A DNA stretch of 64,000 nucleotides, from positions 1 to 64,000 of the forward strand of contig JAJYUH010000011.1 of NCBI GenBank assembly GCA_021792635.1, read 5' to 3'. The first letter of the stretch is position 1. Every line of letters starts with the position of its first letter. Of this stretch, positions 47,670 through 56,437 are shown one piece after another. This DNA comes from Natronospirales bacterium. Its GTDB lineage: Bacteria; Pseudomonadota; Gammaproteobacteria; Natronospirales; REEB76. Below the pieces are notes generated by a model. It did not search any database, was not told the origin of the DNA, and saw only the letters and a list, made by a program, of their open reading frames with translations. A program made the translations under genes and the position numbers.

Positions 47670-48518
47670 ATGAACAACGCTGGCAAATTTTGGTTTGTGA
47701 CAGTCACCGTAGTTGTGTTTGCAAGCTCAATGGCCGGTGCCCGTACTTTTTCATTGATTGCTGATAGAGTTCATAATTTACCGACAGCACCGAATCCTAA
47801 TCAATCCGTATCGGGTAAATATATCCACGTTAAGCCATACGTTACGTATGATGTTGGGGGCCACCCGATTAATGCGCCGGCTTATATTATTGACATTTAC
47901 ACTGGTGCATTATTTTTGGAGTCGCCCAAGCCGCGGGAAGTACCCCCATTCTCTCTTCCGATTCCGAAGACATTGCATGGCCGGCTCGCTCTTTACTACA
48001 GCAAAGAATTCGATTGGGTAGTGGTACCCCGAAGCTGGGCTCTTGTGTCTGCAGGCGTAGGTGCGGACGGTGGTGGGAATCTGGCTTTCGTAGAACCAAA
48101 TACACCAAGTGAGTTGAAATCAGGTATGCGTGGTTGGATGGTTATGGGGTTTTCACTTGGTAATCTTGTCGGTTTTGGCGAAACAGATGGGATTATCCCA
48201 AGTGCTCATCAAGCTATGCTTGAGGGGTGGCCCGACACGTTCCAAAAGGGACCGTCACCAACGCTTGTGCCGAAGCCGGAAACAATGCGCCACCTTAACC
48301 CTTGCACAGCGATTTTTAGTTATCGGATTCCAAATTACCCAATTGTGCGTGCAGTTGCGTACCTGGGGCCCACTATAGAACCATGGTGGCGAGATAAGTC
48401 CATGTCAGAGATTTATCTCGCATTATCAAATTCTCAATCTGCGCTGGCGAATTTTATTTTCAAAACCTTCCGCAGTCACCTTGAGCCGTGCACAACAGAA
48501 ACGAAATCGAAAACGTAG
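47670..48518 (+). CDS. AT-rich exported protein of unknown function
   Basis: The 282-residue product has a signal peptide (FWFVTVTVVVFASSMAGA-R). The mature part contains KTLHGRLALYYSKEFDWVVVPRSWALVSAGVGADGGGN and ends with a Lys/Thr-rich tail. DNA here is visibly less GC-rich than on both sides, with codons such as AAT, TTT and ATT, which points to transfer. I am not sure of the family; some resemblance to DUF4850-type proteins is possible. It starts 22 bases after the dehydrogenase gene, without a strong ribosome site. Confidence 0.65.
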   Translation: MNNAGKFWFVTVTVVVFASSMAGARTFSLIADRVHNLPTAPNPNQSVSGKYIHVKPYVTYDVGGHPINAPAYIIDIYTGALFLESPKPREVPPFSLPIPKTLHGRLALYYSKEFDWVVVPRSWALVSAGVGADGGGNLAFVEPNTPSELKSGMRGWMVMGFSLGNLVGFGETDGIIPSAHQAMLEGWPDTFQKGPSPTLVPKPETMRHLNPCTAIFSYRIPNYPIVRAVAYLGPTIEPWWRDKSMSEIYLALSNSQSALANFIFKTFRSHLEPCTTETKSKT

Positions 48519-48639
48519 ACGCGGGTTAATTCTTCATCAAGCTACGCGGTTTTTCGAGATCCACAGTGACAATCAAGACCAAGGTGCGCTGGATATTGCG
48601 TATCTTGCTCTTGTACCCGTAGCGCGAGCCGAGCACTGG

Positions 48640-48820
48640 AGCGAGCAAGGCCAGCCCGCAGGGGCGCCGCCATGGATGGCGGCGCTCCGGTCGCGAGGCG
48701 AGGGAACGCCTCTCGGCCGGACTCCGCGGCGAGCGAAGCGCGCAGGGTAGTCGCCGTCCGCGGCGACCCGCGCTCCGGGGGAATGGTTTTGGTGACTTTT
48801 GCCGAAACAAAAGTCACCCG
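48640..48820. repeat. GC-rich repeat block with two long hairpins
   Basis: GCGCCGCCAT (48664-48673) pairs with ATGGCGGCGC (48676-48685), and GGTGACTTTTG (48791-48801) pairs with CAAAAGTCACC (48808-48818) around CCGAAA. The stretch between is strongly GC-rich with many CGCGGCG-like runs. Open frames across it (for example 48526-48810 minus) look noncoding. Similar CCATGGATGG and AAAAGTCACC motifs are common repeats in Xanthomonadales-like genomes, by recollection. Confidence 0.6.
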
Positions 48821-48841
48821 TCGTACGGGGGCGGAACCCCG

Positions 48842-48877
48842 GTAGGAATGATCGCGGCCAAAGGCCGCCCTCACAGG
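48842..48877. repeat. Dispersed GTAGGA-type repeat
   Basis: The unit GTAGGAATGATCGCGGCC is followed by AAAGGCCGC and CCTCACAGG; GCGGCC/GGCCGC pair around AAA. It is of the same kind as the units at 23282 and 33601. Confidence 0.5.
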
Positions 48878-48893
48878 GCGGATATTGCCGGTA

Positions 48894-48921
48894 TTGACAT
48901 ATCGAAAAAAGCCGATATAAT
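48894..48921 (+). promoter_or_regulatory. Consensus sigma-70 promoter of the arsR-type gene
   Basis: TTGACA (48894-48899) and TATAAT (48916-48921) are both perfect, with a 16-base spacer. RNA would begin at about 48928, almost on the ATG at 48930. A palindrome lies between the two boxes. Confidence 0.85.
48899..48918 (+). promoter_or_regulatory. Operator palindrome within the arsR-type promoter
   Basis: ATATCG (48899-48904) and CGATAT (48913-48918) form an inverted repeat with an 8-base spacer. It overlaps the end of the -35 box and most of the -10 box, the right place for a repressor. A related, longer palindrome lies before the oxidoreductase gene. Confidence 0.7.
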
Positions 48922-48929
48922 CATTCGTC

Positions 48930-49232
48930 ATGGAACAGGTGGAAGTCTTCAAGGCGCTGGCCAACGAATCACGGCTCAAGATTCTGCAGTGGATGAAGGA
49001 TCCGGACCGGCACTTCGGCCCGTGCCCGACGGGCGGCAGCCGCGGGCGCAAGGTGTGCGTCGGCGAGATCCAGGCCAAGTTGGGACTCTCCCAGTCCACC
49101 GCCTCCCAGTATCTGGCGACCCTGGAACAGGCGGGGTTGGTGGTGGCGAAGCGGCAGGGTCAATGGACCTTCTATGAGCGCAACGAGGAGGCGCTCAGGG
49201 AACTCGGCAAATTTCTGAAGGAAGAGATTTAA
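48930..49232 (+). CDS. ArsR-family transcriptional repressor
   Basis: The 100-residue protein has a winged helix-turn-helix (VCVGEIQAKLGLSQSTASQYLATLEQAGLV) preceded by FGPCPTGGSRGRKVC. Two Cys residues (about 31 and 42) lie around the recognition region and could sense thiol-reactive compounds. No ArsR-type metal-binding Cys-Val-Cys motif is present. It is first in a four-gene unit with an old yellow enzyme, a GST and an FMN reductase. Confidence 0.9.
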   Translation: MEQVEVFKALANESRLKILQWMKDPDRHFGPCPTGGSRGRKVCVGEIQAKLGLSQSTASQYLATLEQAGLVVAKRQGQWTFYERNEEALRELGKFLKEEI

Positions 49233-49291
49233 GCGAGCGCATGCGCAGCACCGGCGATGGAAGCGTTACCCCGCGAGGGGATTTTTTCGGA

Positions 49292-49323
49292 TTTCATATA
49301 TCGAGTAATTCAAATATATGAAA
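49292..49323 (+). promoter_or_regulatory. Perfect 10-bp inverted repeat before the OYE gene
   Basis: TTTCATATAT (49292-49301) and ATATATGAAA (49314-49323) match without error, spaced by 12 bases; the spacer begins CGAG, so ATATCG of the first operator recurs here. It lies 31 bases before the ATG at 49355 and would let the ArsR-type repressor control the downstream genes separately. Confidence 0.7.
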
Positions 49324-49354
49324 ACCACTGAATAATCGAGAGGAGCGAATAACC

Positions 49355-50452
49355 ATGCACACACAACCCTTGCTGACACCGGTGAAACTCGGCCGCCATG
49401 AACTCCCGAACCGCGTGGTCATGGCACCCATGACGCGTTCGCGCGCCTACAATCGCGACCAGGCACCCACGGAATTGCATGCGGAGTATTACGCCCAGCG
49501 TGCCTCCGCCGGACTCATCATCACCGAAGGCAGCCAGATTTCACCCCAGGGTGTGGGTTACATCCATACTCCCGGCATCCATTCGCAAGCGCAGATCAAA
49601 GGCTGGAAGAAGGTCAGCGATGCGGTACACGCCAGGAACGGCCGCATCTTCATCCAGTTGTGGCATGTGGGCCGGATATCGCATCCGGATTTTCATAATG
49701 GCGCGTTGCCGGTGGCGCCGTCCGCCATCAACCCCGACACCAAATCATTCACGCCGCAGGGACTCAAGGACACCGTCACGCCGCGCGCATTGGAAACCCG
49801 CGAAGTGCGGCAAGTGGTACAGGACTACGCACAGGCGGCGCACAATGCGATGCAGGCGGGCTTCGACGGCGTGGAAATCCACGGTGCCAACGGTTACCTC
49901 ATCGAACAGTTCCTGCGCGACGCCAGCAACACGCGCAACGACGAGTACGGCGGCAGCGTGCCCAACCGCGCGCGGTTTTTGTTTGATGTCGTGGACGCTA
50001 TTACGGACAGCATCGGCGCAGACCGTGTGGGCGTCCGCCTGTCGCCCGCCAATACCTGGAACGTGCCGGCGGATTCCGATACCCGCGCCTTGTACGATTT
50101 CGTCATTGGTGCGCTATCGAGTTACGAACTGGCCTATCTGCATCTGCGTGAAGGGCAGGGCGACCTGTCAGCCATACCCAATATGGTGACCCGCGTGGCG
50201 GAGCACTATCGCACGGTATATCGCGGCACGCTTATCACCAACACCGGTTACGATCGCGACAAGGGTAATGCGGTTATAGCGAATGGCCACGCGGATCTTG
50301 TGGCCTACGGCGCCCTGTTCATTGCCAATCCGGACCTGGTGGAGCGCTTCCGCGTCAATGCGCCGCTGGCGCAGGCGGACCAGAACACCTTCTACCAGGG
50401 CGGCGCCCGGGGCTATGTGGATTACCCCACGTTGCAGGCCGAAGCGGCCTGA
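49355..50452 (+). CDS. nemA: Old yellow enzyme, NemA-like alkene reductase
   Basis: The 365-residue FMN flavoprotein of the old yellow enzyme family reduces activated double bonds of electrophiles such as N-ethylmaleimide or quinones with NAD(P)H. Motifs: RVVMAPMTRSRA near the N-terminus (Thr of FMN binding), GVEIHGANGYLIEQFLRD with His and Asn substrate residues, and NTRNDEYGGS. Size matches E. coli NemA. AGGAGCG precedes the ATG by a suitable distance. Confidence 0.92.
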   Translation: MHTQPLLTPVKLGRHELPNRVVMAPMTRSRAYNRDQAPTELHAEYYAQRASAGLIITEGSQISPQGVGYIHTPGIHSQAQIKGWKKVSDAVHARNGRIFIQLWHVGRISHPDFHNGALPVAPSAINPDTKSFTPQGLKDTVTPRALETREVRQVVQDYAQAAHNAMQAGFDGVEIHGANGYLIEQFLRDASNTRNDEYGGSVPNRARFLFDVVDAITDSIGADRVGVRLSPANTWNVPADSDTRALYDFVIGALSSYELAYLHLREGQGDLSAIPNMVTRVAEHYRTVYRGTLITNTGYDRDKGNAVIANGHADLVAYGALFIANPDLVERFRVNAPLAQADQNTFYQGGARGYVDYPTLQAEAA

Positions 50453-50486
50453 CGGTTATTTCACTCACTCACAAGGAGACCATGCC

Positions 50487-51095
50487 ATGAAACTTTATTA
50501 TTCCCCCGGCGCCTGTTCCCTGGCGCCTCACATCGTGCTGCGCGAGCTCGGCCTGCCGTTCGAGACGGTGCAGGTGGACCTCAAGACCCACAAGCTCGCC
50601 AGTGGCGCGGACTACTACCAGATCAACCCCAAGGGCTATGTGCCGGCGCTGCAGCTGGATGACGGTTCGCTGTTCACCGAGGGTGCCGCCATTCTGCAAT
50701 ATCTGGCTGACCGTAAACCGGAAGCCGGCCTGCTGGGAGCATCCGGCAGCATGGAACGCTACCGCGCCATCGAATGGCTCACCTTCATCAGCAGCGAGCT
50801 GCACAAGGGCTTCAGCCCCTTGTTTAACGGCGACATGCCGGAGGCGGCGAAGAAGATTTTCCTGGACAAACTGAAAAACCGCTTTGCGCTGCTGGACAAG
50901 CATCTGGCCAGTCACGAGTTCCTCATGGGCAAGAAATTCACGGTGGCGGACGCCTACGCGTTCACCATTCTGAATTGGAAGAACTTTCTGAACGTGGACC
51001 TGAGCCCGTGGAAAAACATCGAGGCTTACCTGAATCGCGTGGCCGCGCGTCCCAAGGTGCGCGAGACCATGCACGCCGAGAAACTGGCGGCCTGA
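50487..51095 (+). CDS. Glutathione S-transferase (beta class)
   Basis: The 202-residue protein has the N-terminal thioredoxin-like domain with SPGACSLAPHIVLRELGL, the Cys typical of beta-class GSTs, and NPKGYVPALQLDDGSLFTEGAAI for glutathione binding. The C-terminal helical domain ends with EAYLNRVAARPKVRE. It joins glutathione to electrophiles. AAGGAG lies before ATG 50487, 34 bases after nemA. Confidence 0.92.
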   Translation: MKLYYSPGACSLAPHIVLRELGLPFETVQVDLKTHKLASGADYYQINPKGYVPALQLDDGSLFTEGAAILQYLADRKPEAGLLGASGSMERYRAIEWLTFISSELHKGFSPLFNGDMPEAAKKIFLDKLKNRFALLDKHLASHEFLMGKKFTVADAYAFTILNWKNFLNVDLSPWKNIEAYLNRVAARPKVRETMHAEKLAA

Positions 51096-51180
51096 CATTT
51101 TCCTCAATGCCTCTCCCCCGGATGACGGGGAGCGGCGTTGCGAGGGCATGATTTTCGAATCCAATCCAGGAGAACAGGAA

Positions 51181-51744
51181 ATGAAATCCAAGATCGCCAT
51201 TATTATTGGCAGCACGCGTCCGGGTCGCAATGCGGAACCCGTGGCCCGATGGGTGTACGGAATCGCAAAACAGCGCAGCGATGCCGAGTTCGAGCTTGTG
51301 GACATCAAGAGCTTCAATTTGCCGCACCTCGACGAGCCCATACCGCCTTCCTTGCGGCAGTACAGCCAGCCGCACACCAAAGCCTGGGCGGAGAAGATCA
51401 ACTCATTCGACGCGTATGTTTTCGTGACGCCCGAGTACAACCACAGCACCTCGGGTGCGCTCAAGAACGCGATTGATTTTCTGTACCAGGAATGGAACAA
51501 CAAGGCCGCCGGTTTCGTGAGCTATGGCAGCGCCGGCGGCACGCGCGCGGTGGAGCATCTGCGGCTGGTGATGGCCGAACTGCAGGTGGCGACGGTGCGT
51601 GCGCAGGTGGCGCTGTCCCTGTTCATGGACTTCGAGAATTTCAGCGTATTCAAGCCCGCAGCGCATCACGAAGCGGAGGTCAATGCGATGCTCGATCAGC
51701 TGGTGGCCTGGGGCAGCGCGCTGAAAACCCTCCGCGATCGCTAG
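51181..51744 (+). CDS. NAD(P)H-dependent FMN reductase (flavodoxin fold)
   Basis: The 187-residue protein shows IAIIIGSTRPGRNAEPVARW at the N-terminus (flavin phosphate loop) and VFVTPEYNHSTSGALKNAIDFL, the family signature. It probably reduces quinones or supplies reduced flavin. ATG 51181 follows GGAGAACAGGAA; an upstream ATG at 51148 is less fitting. It is the last gene of the arsR-nemA-gst unit, 85 bases after gst. Confidence 0.9.
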   Translation: MKSKIAIIIGSTRPGRNAEPVARWVYGIAKQRSDAEFELVDIKSFNLPHLDEPIPPSLRQYSQPHTKAWAEKINSFDAYVFVTPEYNHSTSGALKNAIDFLYQEWNNKAAGFVSYGSAGGTRAVEHLRLVMAELQVATVRAQVALSLFMDFENFSVFKPAAHHEAEVNAMLDQLVAWGSALKTLRDR

Positions 51745-51825
51745 TTCCGCTGCCGCGAAACGCATGCGCGGGTCATCGCGTGCTACCCGGGCAAGCAGGG
51801 GACGGAGATCGCCGACCGGCGCAAC

Positions 51826-54150
51826 TTACGCGTCGCCCTGTGCCGGGTGTGCGGGCGCCTTGGCGCTACCGGGCCCCTGCAGGCGCGCGAGCCACAGTTT
51901 GCGCAGGAAATCGTAGGCCATGAGCAGCGCAGCCACGGCGAAGACCACGTCGCCGGGCATGCGCAGCCACTGCCAGAGGAGCGTCTTGTCGTAGAACCGC
52001 AGGCTTCTGGCATAGGCGTAGCCATGGGCGTACACCGCCTCGAGCTGCGGCCAGCCGATGGGGAAGAAGTTGAGCAGGATCCACAGCACCATGCCCAGGT
52101 TGTAGAGCCAGAAGGCCCACACCCCGAGCCGGTCGCTCCAGGGGCGGGCGCCGTTCAGGTAGCGCAGCGCGAGATATACCAGACCGATGGCCAGCATGCC
52201 GAAGGCGCCGAACATGGCGGTGTGGGCATGGTTGAGGGTGAGGAAGGTGCCGTGTTCGTAGTAGTTGACCAGCGGCGCGTTAATGGTGCCGCCGCCGAAC
52301 ACCCCCGCACCCACGAAGTTCCAGAACGTTGATCCCAGAATGAAAAGATACGCAAGCCGGTAGGGGAATCCTTTCTCCTCGCTGATACGTTGACGCTGCT
52401 CGATGGCCTCCAACACCAGCAGGAACAGCGGCAGCACCTCGAGGAACGAGAACATGCTGCCCACCCCGATCCACAGCCCCGGCTCGCCCGCCCAGTACAT
52501 GTGGTGTCCGGTGCCGAGGATGCCACTCACCAGTATCAGGATCCACTCGAACAGGATGGCGCGCTCGGCGAATTGCCGCGACACCAGCCCCAGCGCCATG
52601 AGGAAGTAGCCGGTGACCGCGGCGGCGAAGAGCTCGAAGGCCCACTCCACCCACAGGTGCACCACCCACCAGCGCCAGAAATCGGTAATGGTGAAGGAGG
52701 GATTGGGCGAGGCCAGCGGGATCATGCCGAAAGCGTAGATCACCGCCACACCCAGCGTGCTGTACCACAGCAGATGTTCGGCCCGGAACAGGCTGTAGAA
52801 CGACCGGCTCCGCTTGAACAGGGCAACCAGGGTGGGCCAGAAGGCGCGCAGCAGTATCAGGCTCCATGCCAGCAGCCCCACGAAGAACAGTATCTGCCAG
52901 AAGCGTCCGAGTTCCAGATAAGAGAGCCCCTGGTTGCCGAACCAGAACCAGTGCTTCTGAATTATCCCCATGATGCCGAGGTAATTGCCGAGCAGCGCCC
53001 CGCCCACGATCACCACCAGCACCCAGAACAGCAGATTGACGATGCCGCGCTGCCCGGCCGGTTCGCGCCGGCCGATGATGGGCGCCAGAAACAGCGCCGC
53101 GCCGATCCAGCTCACACCGATCCAGACGATGGGCGCCTGCAGGTGCACGTCCCGCAGGAAGGCGAACGGCAGCCAGCGGTTCACGTCTATGCCATAAAAG
53201 CTGGTACGCTCGGAGTAGTAGTGGGCGAGAATGCTGCCCGCACCGATCTGCACCAGAAACACGGCCGCCACCACCAGAAAATACTTTCCCAGCGCCCGTT
53301 GGCTCGGCGTAGGTTCGCCGAAGCCCTGCAGGGTTCGCTCATGAGTTTCCGCCACTGCCTTGCGTTCGATGAACAGGCGGAAAATTGCCACCACCGCACC
53401 GATGCCGAAGAACACCAGCGTGAAAGAGGCCCAGGTCCAGATGAACGTTGCCGCCGTGGGAGCGTTGCCCACCAGCGGTTCGTAGGGCCAGTTGCTGGTC
53501 CAGGAATAGTCCTTGCCCGGACGGCGGGCCACGGTGGTGAGCGAGGAATACAGCAGGAAATCGGCGGTCTGTGCCGCGGTCCGGGGCGTGAGGCTGTAGG
53601 CGCGGGTGTAGCCCTTGGTGAAATTGTCGGTCAGCAGGGACTGTGCGATCCGGCCGCGCAGGCTGAACAGCGCCTGCGCCACCGCATCGGGCAGCACCAC
53701 CGTGGGTATGCGGAGATCCACGCCTTGCAGGTCGGCGCGCATCGCCCGCGTGATGCCGGATTGCTGGTCGGCCGTCAGCGCCGCAAATGGTTTGCCGTAG
53801 CGCGTCTGCGCAAGGTTGTCCCGTACCGTTTTGCCGATCTGCACCAGGTATTCAGCGGTATAGTCCTCGCCGAAATAGGAACCCATGCCGTAGAGGCTGC
53901 CGTAATCCATGAGGTCAGCCTGCTGGAAACCGGACTTGCCGGCGACGATATCGGCGCGGGACATCACTACCTGGCCGGAGGCGGTCACGAACTGTGTGGG
54001 CAGCGGCGCGGCTTCGCGGTAGGTAAGATAGGTGGCCCAGATCATGGCGCTCCAGCAGCCCAGCGTCACGGCCAGCAGAATCCAGATGAGAACCTTACTT
54101 ACCTTGTCCTGGGACACTTCACCGGAGTCCGGAGTATGGCTGGAAATCAT
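51826..54150 (-). CDS. norZ: Quinol-dependent nitric oxide reductase (qNOR)
   Basis: qNOR reduces NO to N2O with electrons from quinol in the inner membrane. The 774-residue protein has an N-terminal extension typical of the single-subunit type, about 14 hydrophobic segments, and the haem-copper family residues HLWVEWAFELFAA, GTGHHMYWAGEPG and NHAHTAMFGAFGMLAIGL. ATG 54150 is chosen, with AAGGAA upstream; a longer frame exists. The promoter contains an FNR/Dnr box at -41.5. Neighbours suggest NO detoxification or partial denitrification; no nitrite reductase is in view. Confidence 0.94.
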   Translation of the reverse strand: MISSHTPDSGEVSQDKVSKVLIWILLAVTLGCWSAMIWATYLTYREAAPLPTQFVTASGQVVMSRADIVAGKSGFQQADLMDYGSLYGMGSYFGEDYTAEYLVQIGKTVRDNLAQTRYGKPFAALTADQQSGITRAMRADLQGVDLRIPTVVLPDAVAQALFSLRGRIAQSLLTDNFTKGYTRAYSLTPRTAAQTADFLLYSSLTTVARRPGKDYSWTSNWPYEPLVGNAPTAATFIWTWASFTLVFFGIGAVVAIFRLFIERKAVAETHERTLQGFGEPTPSQRALGKYFLVVAAVFLVQIGAGSILAHYYSERTSFYGIDVNRWLPFAFLRDVHLQAPIVWIGVSWIGAALFLAPIIGRREPAGQRGIVNLLFWVLVVIVGGALLGNYLGIMGIIQKHWFWFGNQGLSYLELGRFWQILFFVGLLAWSLILLRAFWPTLVALFKRSRSFYSLFRAEHLLWYSTLGVAVIYAFGMIPLASPNPSFTITDFWRWWVVHLWVEWAFELFAAAVTGYFLMALGLVSRQFAERAILFEWILILVSGILGTGHHMYWAGEPGLWIGVGSMFSFLEVLPLFLLVLEAIEQRQRISEEKGFPYRLAYLFILGSTFWNFVGAGVFGGGTINAPLVNYYEHGTFLTLNHAHTAMFGAFGMLAIGLVYLALRYLNGARPWSDRLGVWAFWLYNLGMVLWILLNFFPIGWPQLEAVYAHGYAYARSLRFYDKTLLWQWLRMPGDVVFAVAALLMAYDFLRKLWLARLQGPGSAKAPAHPAQGDA

Positions 54151-54183
54151 GGCAGTTCCTTGCGGTTCGGATTCCCGCCGGGG

Positions 54184-54225
54184 AGTGTAGCTAAGTTCTG
54201 TAGACGGTGAATTGATACAGATCAA
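54184..54225 (-). promoter_or_regulatory. FNR/Dnr-type promoter of the NO reductase gene
   Basis: TTGATACAGATCAA (54212-54225) is a perfect TTGAT-N4-ATCAA box. On the minus strand TACACT (54189-54184) lies where a -10 box belongs when the box is centred at -41.5, the position for direct activation. RNA would then start near 54177. The regulator could be FNR, Dnr or another CRP/FNR member. Confidence 0.82.
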
Positions 54226-54306
54226 CGGTGAGCACGATTGCCAGCCGGTACTACCCCGTGGGTTTCCGGCCCCCGAGGCCGGAGCCGCAGGCATGGCGGT
54301 TCGCCG

Positions 54307-55026
54307 TTACCAGGGAATGCGTTGCCGGTCCCGCCAAAAGAAACCGCTGTCTGTAGCCTGGGGCGAGGTAGCGAGCCAAACGATGGTTTCCACGCCTTGC
54401 TCGACGGAACGGGTCGCACTCAATCCGCCCATGGCGGTTCTTACCCAGCCGGGGCAGACGGAATTCACGCGGATATGCCGCGGCGCCAGTTCATGTGCAA
54501 ATACGCGTGTGACTGCATTGAGTGCGGTTTTGGAGAGGCGATAACCCAGGTGACCGCCGCCCATGTCATGGAGTGCGCCCATGCCGGAGGATACATTGAT
54601 GATGCGCGCGCTCTCGCTGAACAGCGGTGCCAGTGCCTGGATGAGGCGCACCGCCCCCAGGGTATTGGTGTTGAAGTGCTGCATCAGCGTGAGGGGCGAT
54701 ACCGTGAGCGGGTCGGACGATTCGGCGCCCGGTTCGCGCGCGGATTTGGTAAGAATACCGGCGTTGTTCACCAGCACGTCCACGCGGTCGTGTTTCTCAC
54801 GGATATGGCGCGCCAGTGCCCGGGCATCCTCGCTGACGGTCACGTCCAGCTTGTGCAGTTCCACCGTCAATTTTTCCGCCCGCAGCCGTTTGAGCGCGTC
54901 CGCCCCGGCCTGCAAATTGCGGGCGGTGAGAATGACGTGAAAGCCGCGTTGTGCAAGCTGGCGCGCAGTCTCGAAACCAAGGCCGCGATTGGCGCCCGTG
55001 ACCACGGCGATTTTTTGATCGGCCAT
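54307..55026 (-). CDS. Short-chain dehydrogenase/reductase
   Basis: The 239-residue NAD(P)-binding enzyme has VVTGANRGLGFETA, VNNAGIL, VSSGMGALHDMGGGHLGYRLSK (Ser, Tyr-x3-Lys in the last part) and CPGWVRTAMGG. Relatives include carbonyl reductases of the yeast/plant type. Substrate unknown. ATG 55026 follows GGAGAA. It is 156 bases upstream of norZ on the same strand, but the FNR box between suggests separate promoters. Confidence 0.88.
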   Translation of the reverse strand: MADQKIAVVTGANRGLGFETARQLAQRGFHVILTARNLQAGADALKRLRAEKLTVELHKLDVTVSEDARALARHIREKHDRVDVLVNNAGILTKSAREPGAESSDPLTVSPLTLMQHFNTNTLGAVRLIQALAPLFSESARIINVSSGMGALHDMGGGHLGYRLSKTALNAVTRVFAHELAPRHIRVNSVCPGWVRTAMGGLSATRSVEQGVETIVWLATSPQATDSGFFWRDRQRIPW

Positions 55027-55125
55027 GCCGATTCTCCGGGGGCTCGCTGCACTGGAAATAAAACGCAGTATGATACGGTCCTGGCAGGAAGGTAAATCCC
55101 GCGTCTGTTCATCCGGGTTCGTCCA

Positions 55126-55764
55126 ATGTCCGGTCATTCCAGAAAAATCAGCGTGCTATCCGCGGCGCAGACCCCGCCGGGCCGCGCGCTTGTCATGCCG
55201 GTGGCGGAACGGCATTACGTCAACGGTCATCCGCTCAAACCACCGTTTCCCGCCGACATGCAGGCAGCGGTGTTCGGACTGGGCTGTTTCTGGGGTGCGG
55301 AGCGCAAATTCTGGCTGTTATCCGGCGTGTACGTGACCGCCGCGGGTTACGCCGGCGGTTATACGACCCATCCCACCTATGAAGAAGTGTGCACGGGCCG
55401 CACCGGCCATGCGGAAGTGGTGCGCGTGATATTCGATCCCGCAGTGATGAGCTACGGGAAATTGCTGCAAACATTCTGGGAGGCGCACGACCCGACACAA
55501 GGGATGCGTCAGGGTAACGACGTGGGAGCCCAGTACCGCTCCTGTATTTATACCTACGCGGAGACACAGCAGCGTGCTGCCGAGGAATCCCGGCAACGCT
55601 ATCAACAGGCGCTGCAAGCGGCAGGCTATCCACCCGTCACCACCGAAATCCATCCGGCACCGGAATTTTACTATGCCGAGGATTACCACCAGCAGTATCT
55701 CGCCAAGAATCCAGACGGCTACTGCGGTCTCGGTGGCACCGGCATGACGTGTCCGAGTGCGTGA
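55126..55764 (+). CDS. msrA: Peptide methionine sulfoxide reductase MsrA
   Basis: MsrA repairs oxidised methionine (S form) with thioredoxin. The 212-residue product matches E. coli MsrA in length; its active site is [14 protein letters not shown], with EVVRVIFDP and the C-terminal [13 protein letters not shown] holding the resolving Cys residues. It is divergent from the SDR gene and upstream of the ICMT-like gene. Confidence 0.94.
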   Translation: MSGHSRKISVLSAAQTPPGRALVMPVAERHYVNGHPLKPPFPADMQAAVFGLGCFWGAERKFWLLSGVYVTAAGYAGGYTTHPTYEEVCTGRTGHAEVVRVIFDPAVMSYGKLLQTFWEAHDPTQGMRQGNDVGAQYRSCIYTYAETQQRAAEESRQRYQQALQAAGYPPVTTEIHPAPEFYYAEDYHQQYLAKNPDGYCGLGGTGMTCPSA

Positions 55765-55773
55765 TCCGGTAGC

Positions 55774-55790
55774 CCCGTCATTTTGACGGG
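55774..55790 (+). other. Hairpin between msrA and the ICMT-like gene
   Basis: CCCGTCA (55774-55780) pairs with TGACGGG (55784-55790) around TTT. No T run follows, so it may be a processing or attenuation element rather than a full terminator. Confidence 0.45.
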
Positions 55791-55820
55791 TAGGCACGAT
55801 CAATAAAAAGGAGACGTGAC

Positions 55821-56384
55821 ATGTGGACTTTGCGGGGGACCGCCATTTTCCTGTTCTTCCTGTGGCTGTTTCTCGACGGCGCGGTGGTATTCCGCCGCAA
55901 GACCGGCAAGGCCGAGAACCGCGACCGATTCTCGATGCTGGCGATCATGCTGGGCAACCTTGTCGCCTGGGCAGCGGGTATCTATATTGCCTATACACCT
56001 TACGCTGTCATCCACCCGAGCGTGCCGGTGCAGGTTGTGGGACTCATCATCATGGGCATCGGCATCCTGGTACGTTCCATCGCCATCGCCCAGCTCGGCC
56101 GTTTCCATACGCCGAACGTGGCGGTGCTGGCGGATCACCGGGTAGTGGACAGCGGCCTCTACCGCCATGTGCGTCATCCGAGCTATCTCGGCGCACTGAT
56201 TGCATTCCTGGGCTGCAGCCTGGCGCTCGGCAATTGGCTGAGCCTGCTCGTCATCATGGCGCTTTCCATCGTGGCTTATCTGTACCGCATTCACGAGGAG
56301 GAAGCGGCGCTCACGGCTTCGCTGGGTGATCAATATCGCGACTACTGCCGGCGCACCAGACGGCTGGTTCCCTTCGTTTATTGA
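55821..56384 (+). CDS. Isoprenylcysteine carboxyl methyltransferase-like membrane protein
   Basis: The 187-residue protein has four to five hydrophobic segments and the ICMT/PEMT-type C-terminus: GLYRHVRHPSYLGALIAF and EEAALTASLGDQYRDYCRRTRRLVPF. These bind SAM in the membrane. The bacterial substrate is unknown. AAAAGGAG lies before the ATG; it is 56 bases after msrA. Confidence 0.86.
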   Translation: MWTLRGTAIFLFFLWLFLDGAVVFRRKTGKAENRDRFSMLAIMLGNLVAWAAGIYIAYTPYAVIHPSVPVQVVGLIIMGIGILVRSIAIAQLGRFHTPNVAVLADHRVVDSGLYRHVRHPSYLGALIAFLGCSLALGNWLSLLVIMALSIVAYLYRIHEEEAALTASLGDQYRDYCRRTRRLVPFVY

Positions 56385-56437
56385 GGCGGCAACTATTTCC
56401 GGACTGTACCGTATGCCGGGTCCCGCGACGCTATCGG

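Noticed and set aside
52390..54210. A 600-codon open frame on the plus strand opposite the NO reductase gene.
   Set aside because: It mirrors the codon structure of the true gene, is rich in His, Gln, Glu and Arg, and lacks any family motif; long antisense frames are common in GC-rich DNA.
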